DNA from: Bacteroidota bacterium
GTDB taxonomy: Bacteria; Bacteroidota; Bacteroidia; J057; JAJTIE01
Reading direction: 5' to 3'
Assembly: GCA_019638695.1 (NCBI GenBank)
Contig: JAHBTG010000031.1
Location: forward strand, 1 to 32,352
DNA length: 32,352 bases
The notes under the pieces were generated by a model that worked only from the letters and a program-made list of their open reading frames with translations, made no database searches and was not told the DNA's origin. Of the stretch, positions 15,918-24,137 are shown piece by piece (position 1 is the stretch's first letter; every line of letters starts with the position of its first letter). Both the position numbers and the translations under genes were made by a program.

Positions 15918-17051
15918 ATGAAATTCATTGTTTCTTCCGGCGAATTGCTCAAGCACGTAGGTGCCATCCAGGGGGTTGTGAGTGCCAAGGCCGTGCTCCC
16001 CATCATTCAGAACATCTTGCTGGAGGTAGAGGACAATACCATCCGCCTCACGGCTACAGACCTGGAGAACAGCCTGCAAACAGCCATGAAGGCCGAGATC
16101 CTGGAAGGCGCCGGCAGCAGTGTGTGCATTCCTGCCAAGATACTGGCCGATACACTTAAGGCTCTGCCCGAGCAGCCTGTGACGTTTTCCCTGGACAAGA
16201 ACAGCTTTTCGGTCACCATCACCAGCGATAACGGTACCTATAAGATCAACGGCGTCAACGGCCAGGATTTTCCCAAAATACCTCCTGCAGACAATACCAG
16301 CAGCATTACCATGCCGCTGACCACATTGGTAAAAGCCATCAACACCACGTTGTTTGCCGTATCTTCCGATGAACTGAAGCCGGCTATGACCGGGGTGTTC
16401 TTCCGCTTTACGCCGGAGGCTGCCACCTTTGTGGCCACGGATGCCCATCGCCTGGTGCGCTATCGCCGCACAGATCTCACCATCAAGGATTCCGTAGACT
16501 TTATCCTGCCCAGTAAGGCGCTGCGCCTGCTGGTCAATGCCGCTCAGAACAGCACAGACGAAACGGCGCAGATCGAATACAACAGCAGCAACGCCTTTTT
16601 CAAATTCGGCAACAGCCTGCTGGTGTGCCGCCAGATAGATGCCCGTTTCCCGGATTATGAGAACGTGATCCCCCAGACCAGTCCCAACAAGGCTATTGTG
16701 AACAAGAAAGAACTGCTGGGCACCATGCGTCGCTCTGCTATCTTCTCCAACAAGGCCACCCACCTGGGCCGCTTTAAATTCAGCGGCAACCTGCTGGAGG
16801 TAAATGCGGAAGACATTGATTTTGCGAACGAATCCCGCGAAAATATTAACTGTTTATACGAAGGCGAAGAGCTGGAGATCGGCTTCAACGTCAATCTTAT
16901 GCAGGATGTGATCGATACGATTCCCACAGACGAAGTGGTGATGGAAATGGACACGGCCAACCGCGCTGCGGTGGTGCTGCCCAGTAACCAGGAGCAAGGC
17001 GAAAATATGCTGATGCTGCTGATGCCCATTATGCTGGGCGTAACCTATTAG
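15918..17051 (+). CDS. dnaN: DNA polymerase III beta subunit (sliding clamp)
   Basis: A 377-residue sliding clamp that encircles DNA and tethers the replicative polymerase. Three clamp domains of about 125 residues are present. Recognisable segments are MKFIVSSGELLKHVGAIQGVV at the start, TATDLENSL, IPAKILADTLKALP, FVATDAHRLVRY, the domain-3 entry with FPDYENVIP, and MLMLLMPIML at the C-terminus. Length is normal (about 370-380). dnaA and recF, its partners at many origins, are not nearby, which is common in Bacteroidota. It follows the gldF-gldG-DUF4340 unit and is closed by a strong terminator. Confidence 0.97.
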   Translation: MKFIVSSGELLKHVGAIQGVVSAKAVLPIIQNILLEVEDNTIRLTATDLENSLQTAMKAEILEGAGSSVCIPAKILADTLKALPEQPVTFSLDKNSFSVTITSDNGTYKINGVNGQDFPKIPPADNTSSITMPLTTLVKAINTTLFAVSSDELKPAMTGVFFRFTPEAATFVATDAHRLVRYRRTDLTIKDSVDFILPSKALRLLVNAAQNSTDETAQIEYNSSNAFFKFGNSLLVCRQIDARFPDYENVIPQTSPNKAIVNKKELLGTMRRSAIFSNKATHLGRFKFSGNLLEVNAEDIDFANESRENINCLYEGEELEIGFNVNLMQDVIDTIPTDEVVMEMDTANRAAVVLPSNQEQGENMLMLLMPIMLGVTY

Positions 17052-17077
17052 TAAGATTGTTTCTGCCGAGCATATAT

Positions 17078-17105
17078 AACCCCGGGACAACCGGGGTTTT
17101 TGTTG
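17078..17105 (+). terminator. rho-independent terminator after dnaN
   Basis: AACCCCGG (17078-17085) pairs with CCGGGGTT (17091-17098) around a GACAA loop, followed by a T-rich tail (TTTTGTTGTT). It lies 27 bases after the dnaN stop and is the clearest classical terminator in the window. Confidence 0.85.
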
Positions 17106-17151
17106 TTAAGGACAAAACAGAACCTGCGGGTAGAGAACTCGTAAGGTATCT

Positions 17152-17159
17152 TATCTTTA
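17152..17159 (+). promoter_or_regulatory. -7-like element TATCTTTA
   Basis: TATCTTTA, one base from TAnnTTTG, lies 33 bases before the ATG at 17193 and after the dnaN terminator, as expected for an independent promoter. No -33 TTG is seen. Confidence 0.4.
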
Positions 17160-17192
17160 CAGCGCTATTTATTTACCTGATTATTTGATTGA

Positions 17193-18149
17193 ATGAAACA
17201 CACTTTACTTGCCTTGTTATATCTCTGTGCTACAGGCACCATTATGCGGGCCCAGCAGTTTGAGCACCCGGTTGAGTACAATAACTTTCTGATAGAAAAA
17301 CAAAATGCGGTCATGCAGGCAAACCTGGATTACTTCTCCAAACTGGTGCACAGCAACAGCGCCCGCAAGATAGAAAAGCGCCGCCTGGAAGTACTGGCGA
17401 ATATCAATACGGCTCTCCAGAGCTTCCAGAAAGCCAGCTATAAAGGTTCCGGGGGAGAGGAAATGCAAAAGGAAGCGTTTATGGTGATTACCCGCTATAA
17501 GCAGTTGTTTGAGGTAGACCTGTTAGAGGTGGTAAAGCTTAGCGATCACTGCGAAGACAGCTACCAGGCGATGGAACTATACTATGCCGCACAAGATGCC
17601 GCCGAACAGAAGCTGAAAGATGCTGCCGGCCAGTTTGATGCCGCGCAGCAGAAGTTTGCGGAGATCCATAACATTAAGATCATAGAAACAGAAGGAAAGA
17701 ATACCGATAAGATTGAGCGTGCCAGCAAGGTTTCCAAATACCAGCGCAAGATCTACCTGAGCTACTTTCGGATATCCAAAGACAACGGCCGTTTGATGAA
17801 AGCGCTGGAGGCCAAGGATGTGTCTGCCATGCAAAAGGAAATAACCGCACTGCAGCAGGATGTGATGGTTACATTGTCGGAATTAAAAGCCATGACGGCT
17901 TTTGAAGGGGAAGACGGTTACCGGCAGGCTGCGCTGGAAGCCGCCAAATACCTGGATGGTATGGCTAATAATGACTACAAGGTACTCATCGCTTTTCATG
18001 AAAAGCCCGAGAAAAGCCGCGTGCAGAAAGATGTGGATGCCTATAATGCGGTTATTGGCAAGATGAATAAGGAAGGTAACCGCCATATAAACAATATGAA
18101 CACCACACAGCAGAAGCTGCTGGAAAAGATGGTGGCCCGCAAATTCTAA
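17193..18149 (+). CDS. secreted helical protein of unknown function (possibly LIC11966-type surface protein)
   Basis: A 318-residue protein with a signal peptide (about 1-20, MKHTLLALLYLCATGTIMRA then QQF) and an otherwise almost wholly alpha-helical, charged, coiled-coil-like sequence. No catalytic motif, membrane helix or sorting domain is seen. The mature start FEHPVEYNNFLIEKQNAV and the regular spacing of aromatic residues recall proteins annotated 'LIC11966 family surface protein' in Bacteroidota and Leptospira, but I give this from memory with low certainty. It stands alone between the dnaN terminator and gltX, with its own promoter-like element. A periplasmic or surface location is inferred. 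Confidence 0.7.
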   Translation: MKHTLLALLYLCATGTIMRAQQFEHPVEYNNFLIEKQNAVMQANLDYFSKLVHSNSARKIEKRRLEVLANINTALQSFQKASYKGSGGEEMQKEAFMVITRYKQLFEVDLLEVVKLSDHCEDSYQAMELYYAAQDAAEQKLKDAAGQFDAAQQKFAEIHNIKIIETEGKNTDKIERASKVSKYQRKIYLSYFRISKDNGRLMKALEAKDVSAMQKEITALQQDVMVTLSELKAMTAFEGEDGYRQAALEAAKYLDGMANNDYKVLIAFHEKPEKSRVQKDVDAYNAVIGKMNKEGNRHINNMNTTQQKLLEKMVARKF

Positions 18150-18196
18150 TGCGATTGAATAGCTCACGAGAGCAGGCATTACTCATTGCATTCCCC

Positions 18197-18204
18197 TAAC
18201 TTTG
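18197..18204 (+). promoter_or_regulatory. -7 promoter element TAACTTTG adjacent to gltX start
   Basis: TAACTTTG matches TAnnTTTG and ends 6 bases before the gltX ATG (18211), so the transcript would have essentially no leader. No TTG is seen 17-23 bases upstream. Confidence 0.45.
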
Positions 18205-18210
18205 CGGGCT

Positions 18211-19737
18211 ATGAGTACAGCCCCCGTTCGTGTTCGTTTTGCGCCCAGTCCCACCGGAGCCCTGCATGTGGGCGGTGTGCGCACGGCCTTGTTCAATTAT
18301 CTCTTTGCCCGCCACCACGGCGGCGAGTTCCTGCTGCGTATAGAGGACACGGACCAAAAGCGGTATGTGCCCAAAGCCGAGGAGTATATCATGGAGGCCC
18401 TGGCCTGGTGCGGCATTTCCCCGGATTATAGCCCCAAGACCGGCGGACCGGATGCCCCCTATCGCCAAAGCGAACGCAAGCCCATGTATCGCCAGTATGC
18501 CGAGCAGCTGGTAGCCTCCGGTCATGCCTATTATGCTTTCGATACCGAGGAGGAACTGGAAACCATGCGCGAGAATGCGGAGAAGGCAGGTATGAAGAAC
18601 TGGCAGTATAATGCCATTACCCGCCAGAACATGCGCAATAGCCTTACGCTCCCTGCAGATGAGGTGCAGCGTCTGCTGGACGGGGGCGCCAATTACGTGG
18701 TGCGCATGAAGATACCCCGCAACGAGGAAATCCGTTTTGAGGATGCTATCCGCGGCTGGGTGCTCTTCCAGACCAATCAGCTGGACGACAAGGTGCTGAT
18801 GAAGCAGGACGGCATGCCCACCTACCACCTGGCCAACGTGGTGGATGATCACCTCATGCACATTACGCATGTGATTCGTGGGGAAGAGTGGCTGCCCAGC
18901 GCCCCCCTGCATGTATATATGTACCAATGCTTTGGCTGGACGGCCCCTGTGTTTGCCCACCTGCCCTTACTGCTCAGTCCCGACGGCAAAGGCAAGCTGA
19001 GCAAGCGCGATGGTGACAAGCACGGCTTCCCTATTTTTCCGCTGGACTGGCATAACCCCGAGACCGGAGAGACCGCCAAGGGCTACCGGGAAGCCGGGTA
19101 CCTGCCCGATGCCTTTATCAACTTCCTGGCTCTGCTGGGCTGGAACCCCGGGAATGACCAGGAGATCCTCACCCGCGAGGAGATGGTGAAGCTCTTTACC
19201 CTGGAACGGGTGGGTAAGAGCGGGGTGAAATTTGATAAAGCCAAAAGCGTGTGGTTCAATGCCACCTACCTGCGGGCGCTGACCCCCGCCGAGCTCCTCC
19301 CTCACCTCAAGGCACAACTGGCAGCCGCTGGCGTTGCTCATACCCGGGACGATGCGTTCCTCCTGAGCGTCGTTCCCCTGATCCAGGAACGAGCAGAATA
19401 CCTGACGGACCTGGCTCCCCAGGCAGCACCTTACCTGGTGGCTCCCCAAACCTTTGACCCGGAACTGGTGGCCAAACGCTGGAATCCCCAGGGAGCGGAA
19501 TTCATCGCTGGTCTTCTTCCGCAGTTGCAAAGCTTTGAGCCCTGGGAAGAAGCGCCCCTGGAAGCTTTTGTCAAAGAAACAGTAGAAGCTGCCGGTCTGG
19601 GCCTGGGTAAGGTAATGCCGGCCCTGCGCCTGGCTCTCACCAATCGCATGCAGGGTGCCGAACTGTTCCGCATCTTTGAGCTGCTGGGCCGCGAGGAGAC
19701 GCTGGCGCGCCTGGAGGCTGCACTGGCCAGGCTTTAG
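18211..19737 (+). CDS. gltX: glutamate--tRNA ligase
   Basis: A 508-residue class I aminoacyl-tRNA synthetase charging tRNA-Glu with glutamate in the cytoplasm. The ATP-binding HIGH-type motif is in FAPSPTGALHVGG (about 9-21), with RIEDTDQKR following. The KMSKS-type motif appears as KLSKRDG at about 260-266. The region DWHNPETGETAKGYREAGYL is a feature I associate with Bacteroidota enzymes. The C-terminal anticodon-binding region is complete. I chose the ATG at 18211 (MSTAPVRVRFAPSP); a TTG at 18202 would add three residues. Its last 4 bases overlap the end of the convergent DUF4249 gene. Confidence 0.97.
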   Translation: MSTAPVRVRFAPSPTGALHVGGVRTALFNYLFARHHGGEFLLRIEDTDQKRYVPKAEEYIMEALAWCGISPDYSPKTGGPDAPYRQSERKPMYRQYAEQLVASGHAYYAFDTEEELETMRENAEKAGMKNWQYNAITRQNMRNSLTLPADEVQRLLDGGANYVVRMKIPRNEEIRFEDAIRGWVLFQTNQLDDKVLMKQDGMPTYHLANVVDDHLMHITHVIRGEEWLPSAPLHVYMYQCFGWTAPVFAHLPLLLSPDGKGKLSKRDGDKHGFPIFPLDWHNPETGETAKGYREAGYLPDAFINFLALLGWNPGNDQEILTREEMVKLFTLERVGKSGVKFDKAKSVWFNATYLRALTPAELLPHLKAQLAAAGVAHTRDDAFLLSVVPLIQERAEYLTDLAPQAAPYLVAPQTFDPELVAKRWNPQGAEFIAGLLPQLQSFEPWEEAPLEAFVKETVEAAGLGLGKVMPALRLALTNRMQGAELFRIFELLGREETLARLEAALARL

Positions 19738-20570
19738 GGGGTGATGGCAACCTCTGCCTGTGCCACAGCAGCGGCGCCGAAATAGCCAAAGGCGTAGTTC
19801 TCAGGATCGCTCACACAACGAATGTTGGTTGGTGGGTTTGCGGGCTGGGGCGCAAACGGATTACCGTTGGCTTGTACCAGGATGCTGAAAGCCGCCAGGA
19901 AATCATAATTCCCTTTGGTAATGGCCATCTGCTCCAGGCGCACCTGCCCGGCACGCGGAATGGTTATGGGGATCTCCCACACAATGGAATTGCCGTTGAC
20001 GAACCGGTCGTCGGTATAGAGCACATCTCCTATGCCGTCAAACAGGCTGTCGTCCAGGAACAGCTTCCAGTAATAATAATCCCCTTCCTCCGGGGGGTCC
20101 TGGGCATACAAGGTCAGGTAATATCCCTGTTCGCGGGTAAGGCTGGCATCCTCCTCGGATACATAGCGGTGGCTCAGGTTCAGGATAGGCGCCACGGGTT
20201 TCATCAGAGAACGCGCCTCATAGCGGTGCCCCTCAATGTCTATGGTGAGCAAATATTCCTTGCCTGCCGGTAAGGAAACCGGGGTAGGGGTGCGGTATAT
20301 TCCCGTGTTTTCATCGTCCAGCAAGGCCCATTCCGTTTCGCCGTCTGTAAGGCGCAGCGTGGCGCCGGTGGCTGCCGGCGGGGGTCCCTGCTTATACCAG
20401 GGGGTGGTCCAGGTGAGGGTGACGGTAGTGCGCTCACTGGCGTCCCGTATCATGCCTTCTACCACCAGGCGGGGTTTGTCCTCGGCCAGGTCCATGGTCA
20501 CAACCTCTTCGCAGCCGGTAGTGCCCAGCAGAGCCAGCAGGGACAATATGGAGAGTGATATCCTTTTCAT
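19734..20570 (-). CDS. DUF4249 outer-membrane lipoprotein
   Basis: A 278-residue predicted lipoprotein with signal peptide and lipobox (LLALLGTTGC, cysteine at 20). The sequence EEVVTMDL, then PRLVVEGMIRD, then LRLTDGE and a late GNPFAPQPANPPTNI segment is typical of DUF4249. These proteins are usually encoded next to TonB-dependent receptors and are thought to be their surface partners in nutrient or ligand uptake. It follows the receptor stop codon by 4 bases, so both are co-transcribed and probably translationally coupled. I chose the ATG at 20570; the frame opens earlier (20660) inside the receptor gene. Its 3' end overlaps gltX by 4 bases with no terminator. Confidence 0.9.
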   Translation of the reverse strand: MKRISLSILSLLALLGTTGCEEVVTMDLAEDKPRLVVEGMIRDASERTTVTLTWTTPWYKQGPPPAATGATLRLTDGETEWALLDDENTGIYRTPTPVSLPAGKEYLLTIDIEGHRYEARSLMKPVAPILNLSHRYVSEEDASLTREQGYYLTLYAQDPPEEGDYYYWKLFLDDSLFDGIGDVLYTDDRFVNGNSIVWEIPITIPRAGQVRLEQMAITKGNYDFLAAFSILVQANGNPFAPQPANPPTNIRCVSDPENYAFGYFGAAAVAQAEVAITP

Positions 20571-20574
20571 ATGC

Positions 20575-22923
20575 TTAGTTGAATTGGAAGTTCCAGGTAA
20601 CAGCGGGTATCCAGCGGAAGAGGTAGACCATGCGGATCTCCGTATCGCCGGTGTCTTCATTCTTCTGGAAGCTCAGGCTCCAGGGGTTTTTGCGGCCATA
20701 TGCGTTGTAGAGCGATATGTTGAGGCTGTGTTTCCACTTGGAGTCCGGTTTGGAGGGGAAGTTGTGCGTGGCTGCCAGGTCCAGGCGGTGGTAGGCAGGG
20801 AAGCGGGCTGCATTGCGGCGGGTGGAGCCATCTATCTGGGCATAGGCCGGGGCGGTGAAGCCCTGCAGCGTATACTTGCCTTCGGGGAAAGTGACCGCAT
20901 TACCCGTCATATATACAAAACTGCCGGCGAGTGTCCACCGTTCCGTGAAATGCCAGCTGGCCACCACGGCCAGGTTATGCCGGCGGTCGTTATTGGCAGG
21001 GTACCATTCGTTGCGGTTGATGCCGGGGATCTGGCGTTGCACCCGTCCCAGCGTGTAGCTGATCCAGCCGGTGAGTTTGCCCTCGTTGCGCCGCAGGTGA
21101 AACTCTGCGCCGTAAGCCCGGCCCGTTCCCCGCAGGAATTCCGTCTCCAGGTTCTGTCGGAAGAAGATATCGGCATTATCCCGGTAATCTATCTGGTTAT
21201 GGAGCCACTTATAATACAGCTCCGTGCTGAATTCCCATTTGTTGCCCAGCAGGTTGCGGAAGTAGCCCGCGGCTATCTGGTCTGCATACTGGGGAGCGAT
21301 ATTGTAGGAGCTGGGAATCCAGAGGTCTGTAGGCAGTGGGGAGCTGCTGTTGCTCACCAGGTGCATGTATTGATACATGCGGTTGTAGCTGGCTTTGAGG
21401 CTGCTCTGCTCATTTAGCTTATAGCGCAGGCCCACCCGGGGTTCCAGCCCCAGGTAGTCTTTCACGCCTTGCCCCCCAGTGAAAGTAAGGGTGTCCACGG
21501 GCGTGCGGCCGTCTGCCTGGTAGGTGCGTTCGTTGGCCGGACCCAGCTGGCGGAAGTGGCTGGTCCGCAGTCCGTACCGGAAGGCCCAGCGGGCGGTGGG
21601 TTTCCATTCGTGGTCTATATAAGCTGCGCTTTCCAGGGCATAGCGTTTGTCCAGCTTCAGTTCATTAAAAAAGCTCTCGCTGCCCACGGGCTTGAAGATA
21701 CCCGGGGTGAAGTAATGGTAGATGGTACTGCCCCCGTAATACAGCGTGCTTTTGTTGCCGATGAAGTGGCTGAAGTCCAGCTTGAGCTGGGTGTCCTGCA
21801 CACGGCTTAGAAACTCCGCGCTTTCTCCCGCATCCTGGGAGAAGTTGAAGCCGTATCTAAAGTCGGAGTAGATGAGTGTGACGTTGGCAAACAGCTTGTC
21901 GGAGAACAAGTGGTTCCAGCGCAGCGTACCGGTGCCATTGCCCCAGTGGAGGCCAAAGATGTCCTGGTTCTTAAAGACGTCACGGCCAAAGTAACCGCTC
22001 AGGTAAAGGCGGTCCTTCTCGCTCAGTTTGTAGTTGCCCTTGAGGTTGAGGTCATAGAAGAACAACTGGTTGTTGCGGACGTCCTTGTCGGGTGAGAGCT
22101 TGAGGAAAAGGTCTGCATACGTGCGGCGTCCGCTCACCATCAGGGCTCCCCGGTCTTTGACAATGGGAATTTCCAGTGTGGCGCGGCTGGAGATGGTGCC
22201 TATACCGCCCTGCATACGAAAGATGCGGTTGCTGCCTTCTTTCATGCGAATATCCAACACGCTGGAAAGGCGGCCTCCGTACCGGGCGGGGATTCCTCCT
22301 TTTTGCAGTTCCAGGTCTTTGATAGCATCGGCATTGAAGACGGAGAAGAAGCCCAGCAGGTGGCTGGCATTGTATACGGTGGCTTCGTCCAGCAGGATGA
22401 GATTCTGGTCTGCGCTGCCGCCGCGCACATAAAAGCCTGCATTGCCGTCCCCGGCAGACTGTACACCGGGCAATAGCTGTACGGTCTTCAGTACGTCTAT
22501 CTCCCCGAACAAGGCGGGCAGTTCCTGCACCTGCGCAATGTCCAGGGCATTGCTGCTCATCCGCACGTCGTCCACGTTGGCATTGGCATCAGAGCGCACT
22601 TCTATGGTTTCGGTGGTCACTCCTTCCACCTTCATTTCCACGTTCAGGGTTTTGCTTTGCGTTAGTTCCACCACCTGGCTTTGTACCTGGTAGCCCATCA
22701 GCGAGATCACCACTTTATAGGTACCCGGGGGCACAGAGAGCGAGTAAAAACCATAGGCATTGGTATAAGCACCCACACTGGCTTCGGTCAGTTGCACCGT
22801 AGCGCCAATGAGTTCTTCACCCGTAGTGCCGTCTTTTACGTACCCGCTCAGGGTAACGGCTTTTTGCGCTGCCATGCTGCCGCAGAGGCCCATGGTGAAT
22901 AACCAGGTCAGAATAAATTTCAC
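20575..22923 (-). CDS. TonB-dependent outer-membrane receptor with carboxypeptidase-like regulatory domain
   Basis: A 782-residue outer-membrane receptor importing an unknown ligand using TonB energy. A signal peptide (about 1-19, ending MAAQ) is followed by a carboxypeptidase-regulatory-like beta-sandwich (about 22-100: LSGYVKDGTTGEELIGATV, NAYGFYSLSVPPGTY). The plug (about 115-230) contains ALFGEIDVLKTVQLLPGVQ, GNAGFYVRGGSADQNLILLD and KGGIPARYGGRLSSVLDIRM. The remainder is the beta-barrel, ending in VTWNFQFN with the C-terminal aromatic typical of barrel proteins. The start is GTG at 22923: no ATG in frame gives a complete signal peptide. It lacks a SusD partner, is paired with a DUF4249 lipoprotein, and so is not a classical glycan-utilisation pair. 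Confidence 0.93.
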   Translation of the reverse strand: MKFILTWLFTMGLCGSMAAQKAVTLSGYVKDGTTGEELIGATVQLTEASVGAYTNAYGFYSLSVPPGTYKVVISLMGYQVQSQVVELTQSKTLNVEMKVEGVTTETIEVRSDANANVDDVRMSSNALDIAQVQELPALFGEIDVLKTVQLLPGVQSAGDGNAGFYVRGGSADQNLILLDEATVYNASHLLGFFSVFNADAIKDLELQKGGIPARYGGRLSSVLDIRMKEGSNRIFRMQGGIGTISSRATLEIPIVKDRGALMVSGRRTYADLFLKLSPDKDVRNNQLFFYDLNLKGNYKLSEKDRLYLSGYFGRDVFKNQDIFGLHWGNGTGTLRWNHLFSDKLFANVTLIYSDFRYGFNFSQDAGESAEFLSRVQDTQLKLDFSHFIGNKSTLYYGGSTIYHYFTPGIFKPVGSESFFNELKLDKRYALESAAYIDHEWKPTARWAFRYGLRTSHFRQLGPANERTYQADGRTPVDTLTFTGGQGVKDYLGLEPRVGLRYKLNEQSSLKASYNRMYQYMHLVSNSSSPLPTDLWIPSSYNIAPQYADQIAAGYFRNLLGNKWEFSTELYYKWLHNQIDYRDNADIFFRQNLETEFLRGTGRAYGAEFHLRRNEGKLTGWISYTLGRVQRQIPGINRNEWYPANNDRRHNLAVVASWHFTERWTLAGSFVYMTGNAVTFPEGKYTLQGFTAPAYAQIDGSTRRNAARFPAYHRLDLAATHNFPSKPDSKWKHSLNISLYNAYGRKNPWSLSFQKNEDTGDTEIRMVYLFRWIPAVTWNFQFN

Positions 22924-22943
22924 GCTGTCGGGAAGTTAGGCTG

Positions 22944-22951
22944 CAAAGGTA
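22944..22951 (-). promoter_or_regulatory. -7 promoter element TACCTTTG before TonB receptor
   Basis: On the minus strand TACCTTTG fits TAnnTTTG and lies 20 bases before the GTG start. A TTTG lies 24 bases upstream, just beyond the usual spacing, within the palindromic site at 22967-22981. Confidence 0.5.
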
Positions 22952-22966
22952 AAGACCCGCTGCATG

Positions 22967-22981
22967 GGTTGTATACAAACC
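22967..22981. promoter_or_regulatory. possible operator GGTTGTATACAAACC
   Basis: The core TTGTATACAA (22969-22978) is a perfect 10-bp palindrome, extended to an imperfect GGTT/AACC match. It overlaps the place of the -33 region of the receptor promoter. A regulator-binding role is inferred from position and symmetry only. Confidence 0.3.
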
Positions 22982-23010
22982 GGTTAAAAGGTTATATTCA
23001 TTTATATATG

Positions 23011-23045
23011 GGTAAAAAATAAAGCCACGCACAAGGCGTGGCTTT
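23011..23045 (-). terminator. rho-independent terminator for the SPFH gene
   Basis: AAAGCCACGC and GCGTGGCTTT (23021-23045) form a perfect 10-bp stem with a 5-base loop. On the minus strand it is followed by ATTTTTTACC. It lies 28 bases after the SPFH stop codon and separates that gene from the TonB receptor promoter. Confidence 0.85.
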
Positions 23046-23072
23046 ATAAAGATGTAGAAGGCTGCTGTGCCC

Positions 23073-23984
23073 TTATTTAGTATTGGGGCCGGGCACCTGG
23101 TTGGCAGAGATCATGGCATCGCGTATCTGCTGCGAGAGATCCTGGAGCCCGCCCGGGGTGCTGGGCATCATAATGGTGTTGCTTTTGCTGTTCTCTGCTA
23201 CAGATTGCAGGGTATCAAAGTACTGGGTCATGAGCACCAGCATCATCACGTCCTGTGCGGTGCTGCCGGTGACGCTGGTCTGGAACTCCTTGACGGAGCT
23301 TTGCAGCCCGTCAATAATGGCCCGGCGCTGGTCTGCAATGCCTTTTCCCTGCAGCGCCTTGCTTTCTGCTTCGGCCTGCGCTGCTTTCACTTTGAGGATA
23401 CGTTCGGCTTCGCCTTTTTCACTGGCGGCCACGCGCTGGCGGGTAGCCGCGTTGATCTCGTTCATGGCCTCTTTTACCTTGGGGTCCGGGTCTATGTCCG
23501 TTACCAGCGCATAGATTATTTTATAACCAAAGTCATCCATGGTATCTTCCAGTTCGCTTTTGACAGCGCGGGCGATCTCGTCTTTTTTGCTGAAGACATC
23601 GTCCAGCGGCAGGTCTGGTACGCGTGCACGCACTACGTCGAACACATAGCTGGTTACCTGCTCCCGCACGTTGCTGAGGCGGTAATAGGCATCGTATACT
23701 TTATCGGGCATCACCATATACTGCACACTCACCTGTACGTGTACAAACACGTCATCGGCAGTTTTGGTCTCCACGGTAACGTCCAGCTGCATGACGCGCA
23801 TACTTACCCGGGATACCACTTTGTCTATAAGCGGTATTTTCAGATTGAGCCCCGGATGGGCTATGCGCACGAACTTGCCAAACCGCTCCACAATGCCAAT
23901 GGTTTGCTGTTTTACCATAAAAAAGAAGCCTGTGAACAGCAAAAAGCCGATGACGCCCAGTGCTATATAATGCCAGATTTCCAT
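23073..23984 (-). CDS. SPFH/band-7 domain membrane protein (stomatin/HIR-like)
   Basis: A 303-residue protein with one N-terminal membrane helix (about 5-25), then an SPFH (band 7) domain (about 28-190; QQTIGIVERFGKFVRIAHPGLNLKIPLID, QLDVTVETKTADDVFV, VRARVPDLPLDDVFSKKDEIA). A long helical region rich in A, E, K and R follows (about 190-245, GEAERILKVKAAQAEAES), then a tail ending PGPNTK. SPFH proteins form large membrane-associated oligomers that organise microdomains or control proteases. No NfeD or protease partner is adjacent. I chose the ATG at 23984; the frame opens at 24023 inside the promoter. It diverges from the TerC-family gene and has its own terminator. Confidence 0.92.
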   Translation of the reverse strand: MEIWHYIALGVIGFLLFTGFFFMVKQQTIGIVERFGKFVRIAHPGLNLKIPLIDKVVSRVSMRVMQLDVTVETKTADDVFVHVQVSVQYMVMPDKVYDAYYRLSNVREQVTSYVFDVVRARVPDLPLDDVFSKKDEIARAVKSELEDTMDDFGYKIIYALVTDIDPDPKVKEAMNEINAATRQRVAASEKGEAERILKVKAAQAEAESKALQGKGIADQRRAIIDGLQSSVKEFQTSVTGSTAQDVMMLVLMTQYFDTLQSVAENSKSNTIMMPSTPGGLQDLSQQIRDAMISANQVPGPNTK

Positions 23985-24020
23985 AGTATTTCTGTGATTA
24001 AGGTGAATAATTGGCTGAAA

Positions 24021-24028
24021 CAAAGATA
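24021..24028 (-). promoter_or_regulatory. -7 promoter element TATCTTTG for SPFH gene
   Basis: On the minus strand TATCTTTG is an exact TAnnTTTG match 36 bases before the SPFH ATG at 23984. No TTG is found at the -33 distance. Confidence 0.5.
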
Positions 24029-24076
24029 ATTGAATAATGTATGGGTCTTGGGTTATGCCCGCTATAATTTATCTAA

Positions 24077-24084
24077 TATCTTTG
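24077..24084 (+). promoter_or_regulatory. -7 promoter element TATCTTTG for TerC-family gene
   Basis: TATCTTTG is an exact TAnnTTTG match, 53 bases before the ATG at 24138 and divergent to the SPFH promoter at 24021-24028. The nearest TTG upstream is 26 bases away, longer than usual. Confidence 0.5.
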
Positions 24085-24137
24085 TCCTGCTAAACTAAGC
24101 CAAGTGCAGTATTGCCATACACTGTCTATCCGCGTCC

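Noticed and set aside
24085-24137. A manganese riboswitch (yybP-ykoY type) before the TerC-family gene
   Set aside because: TerC/Alx genes are riboswitch-controlled in some bacteria, but the leader after the -7 element is only about 50 bases and shows no matching fold.
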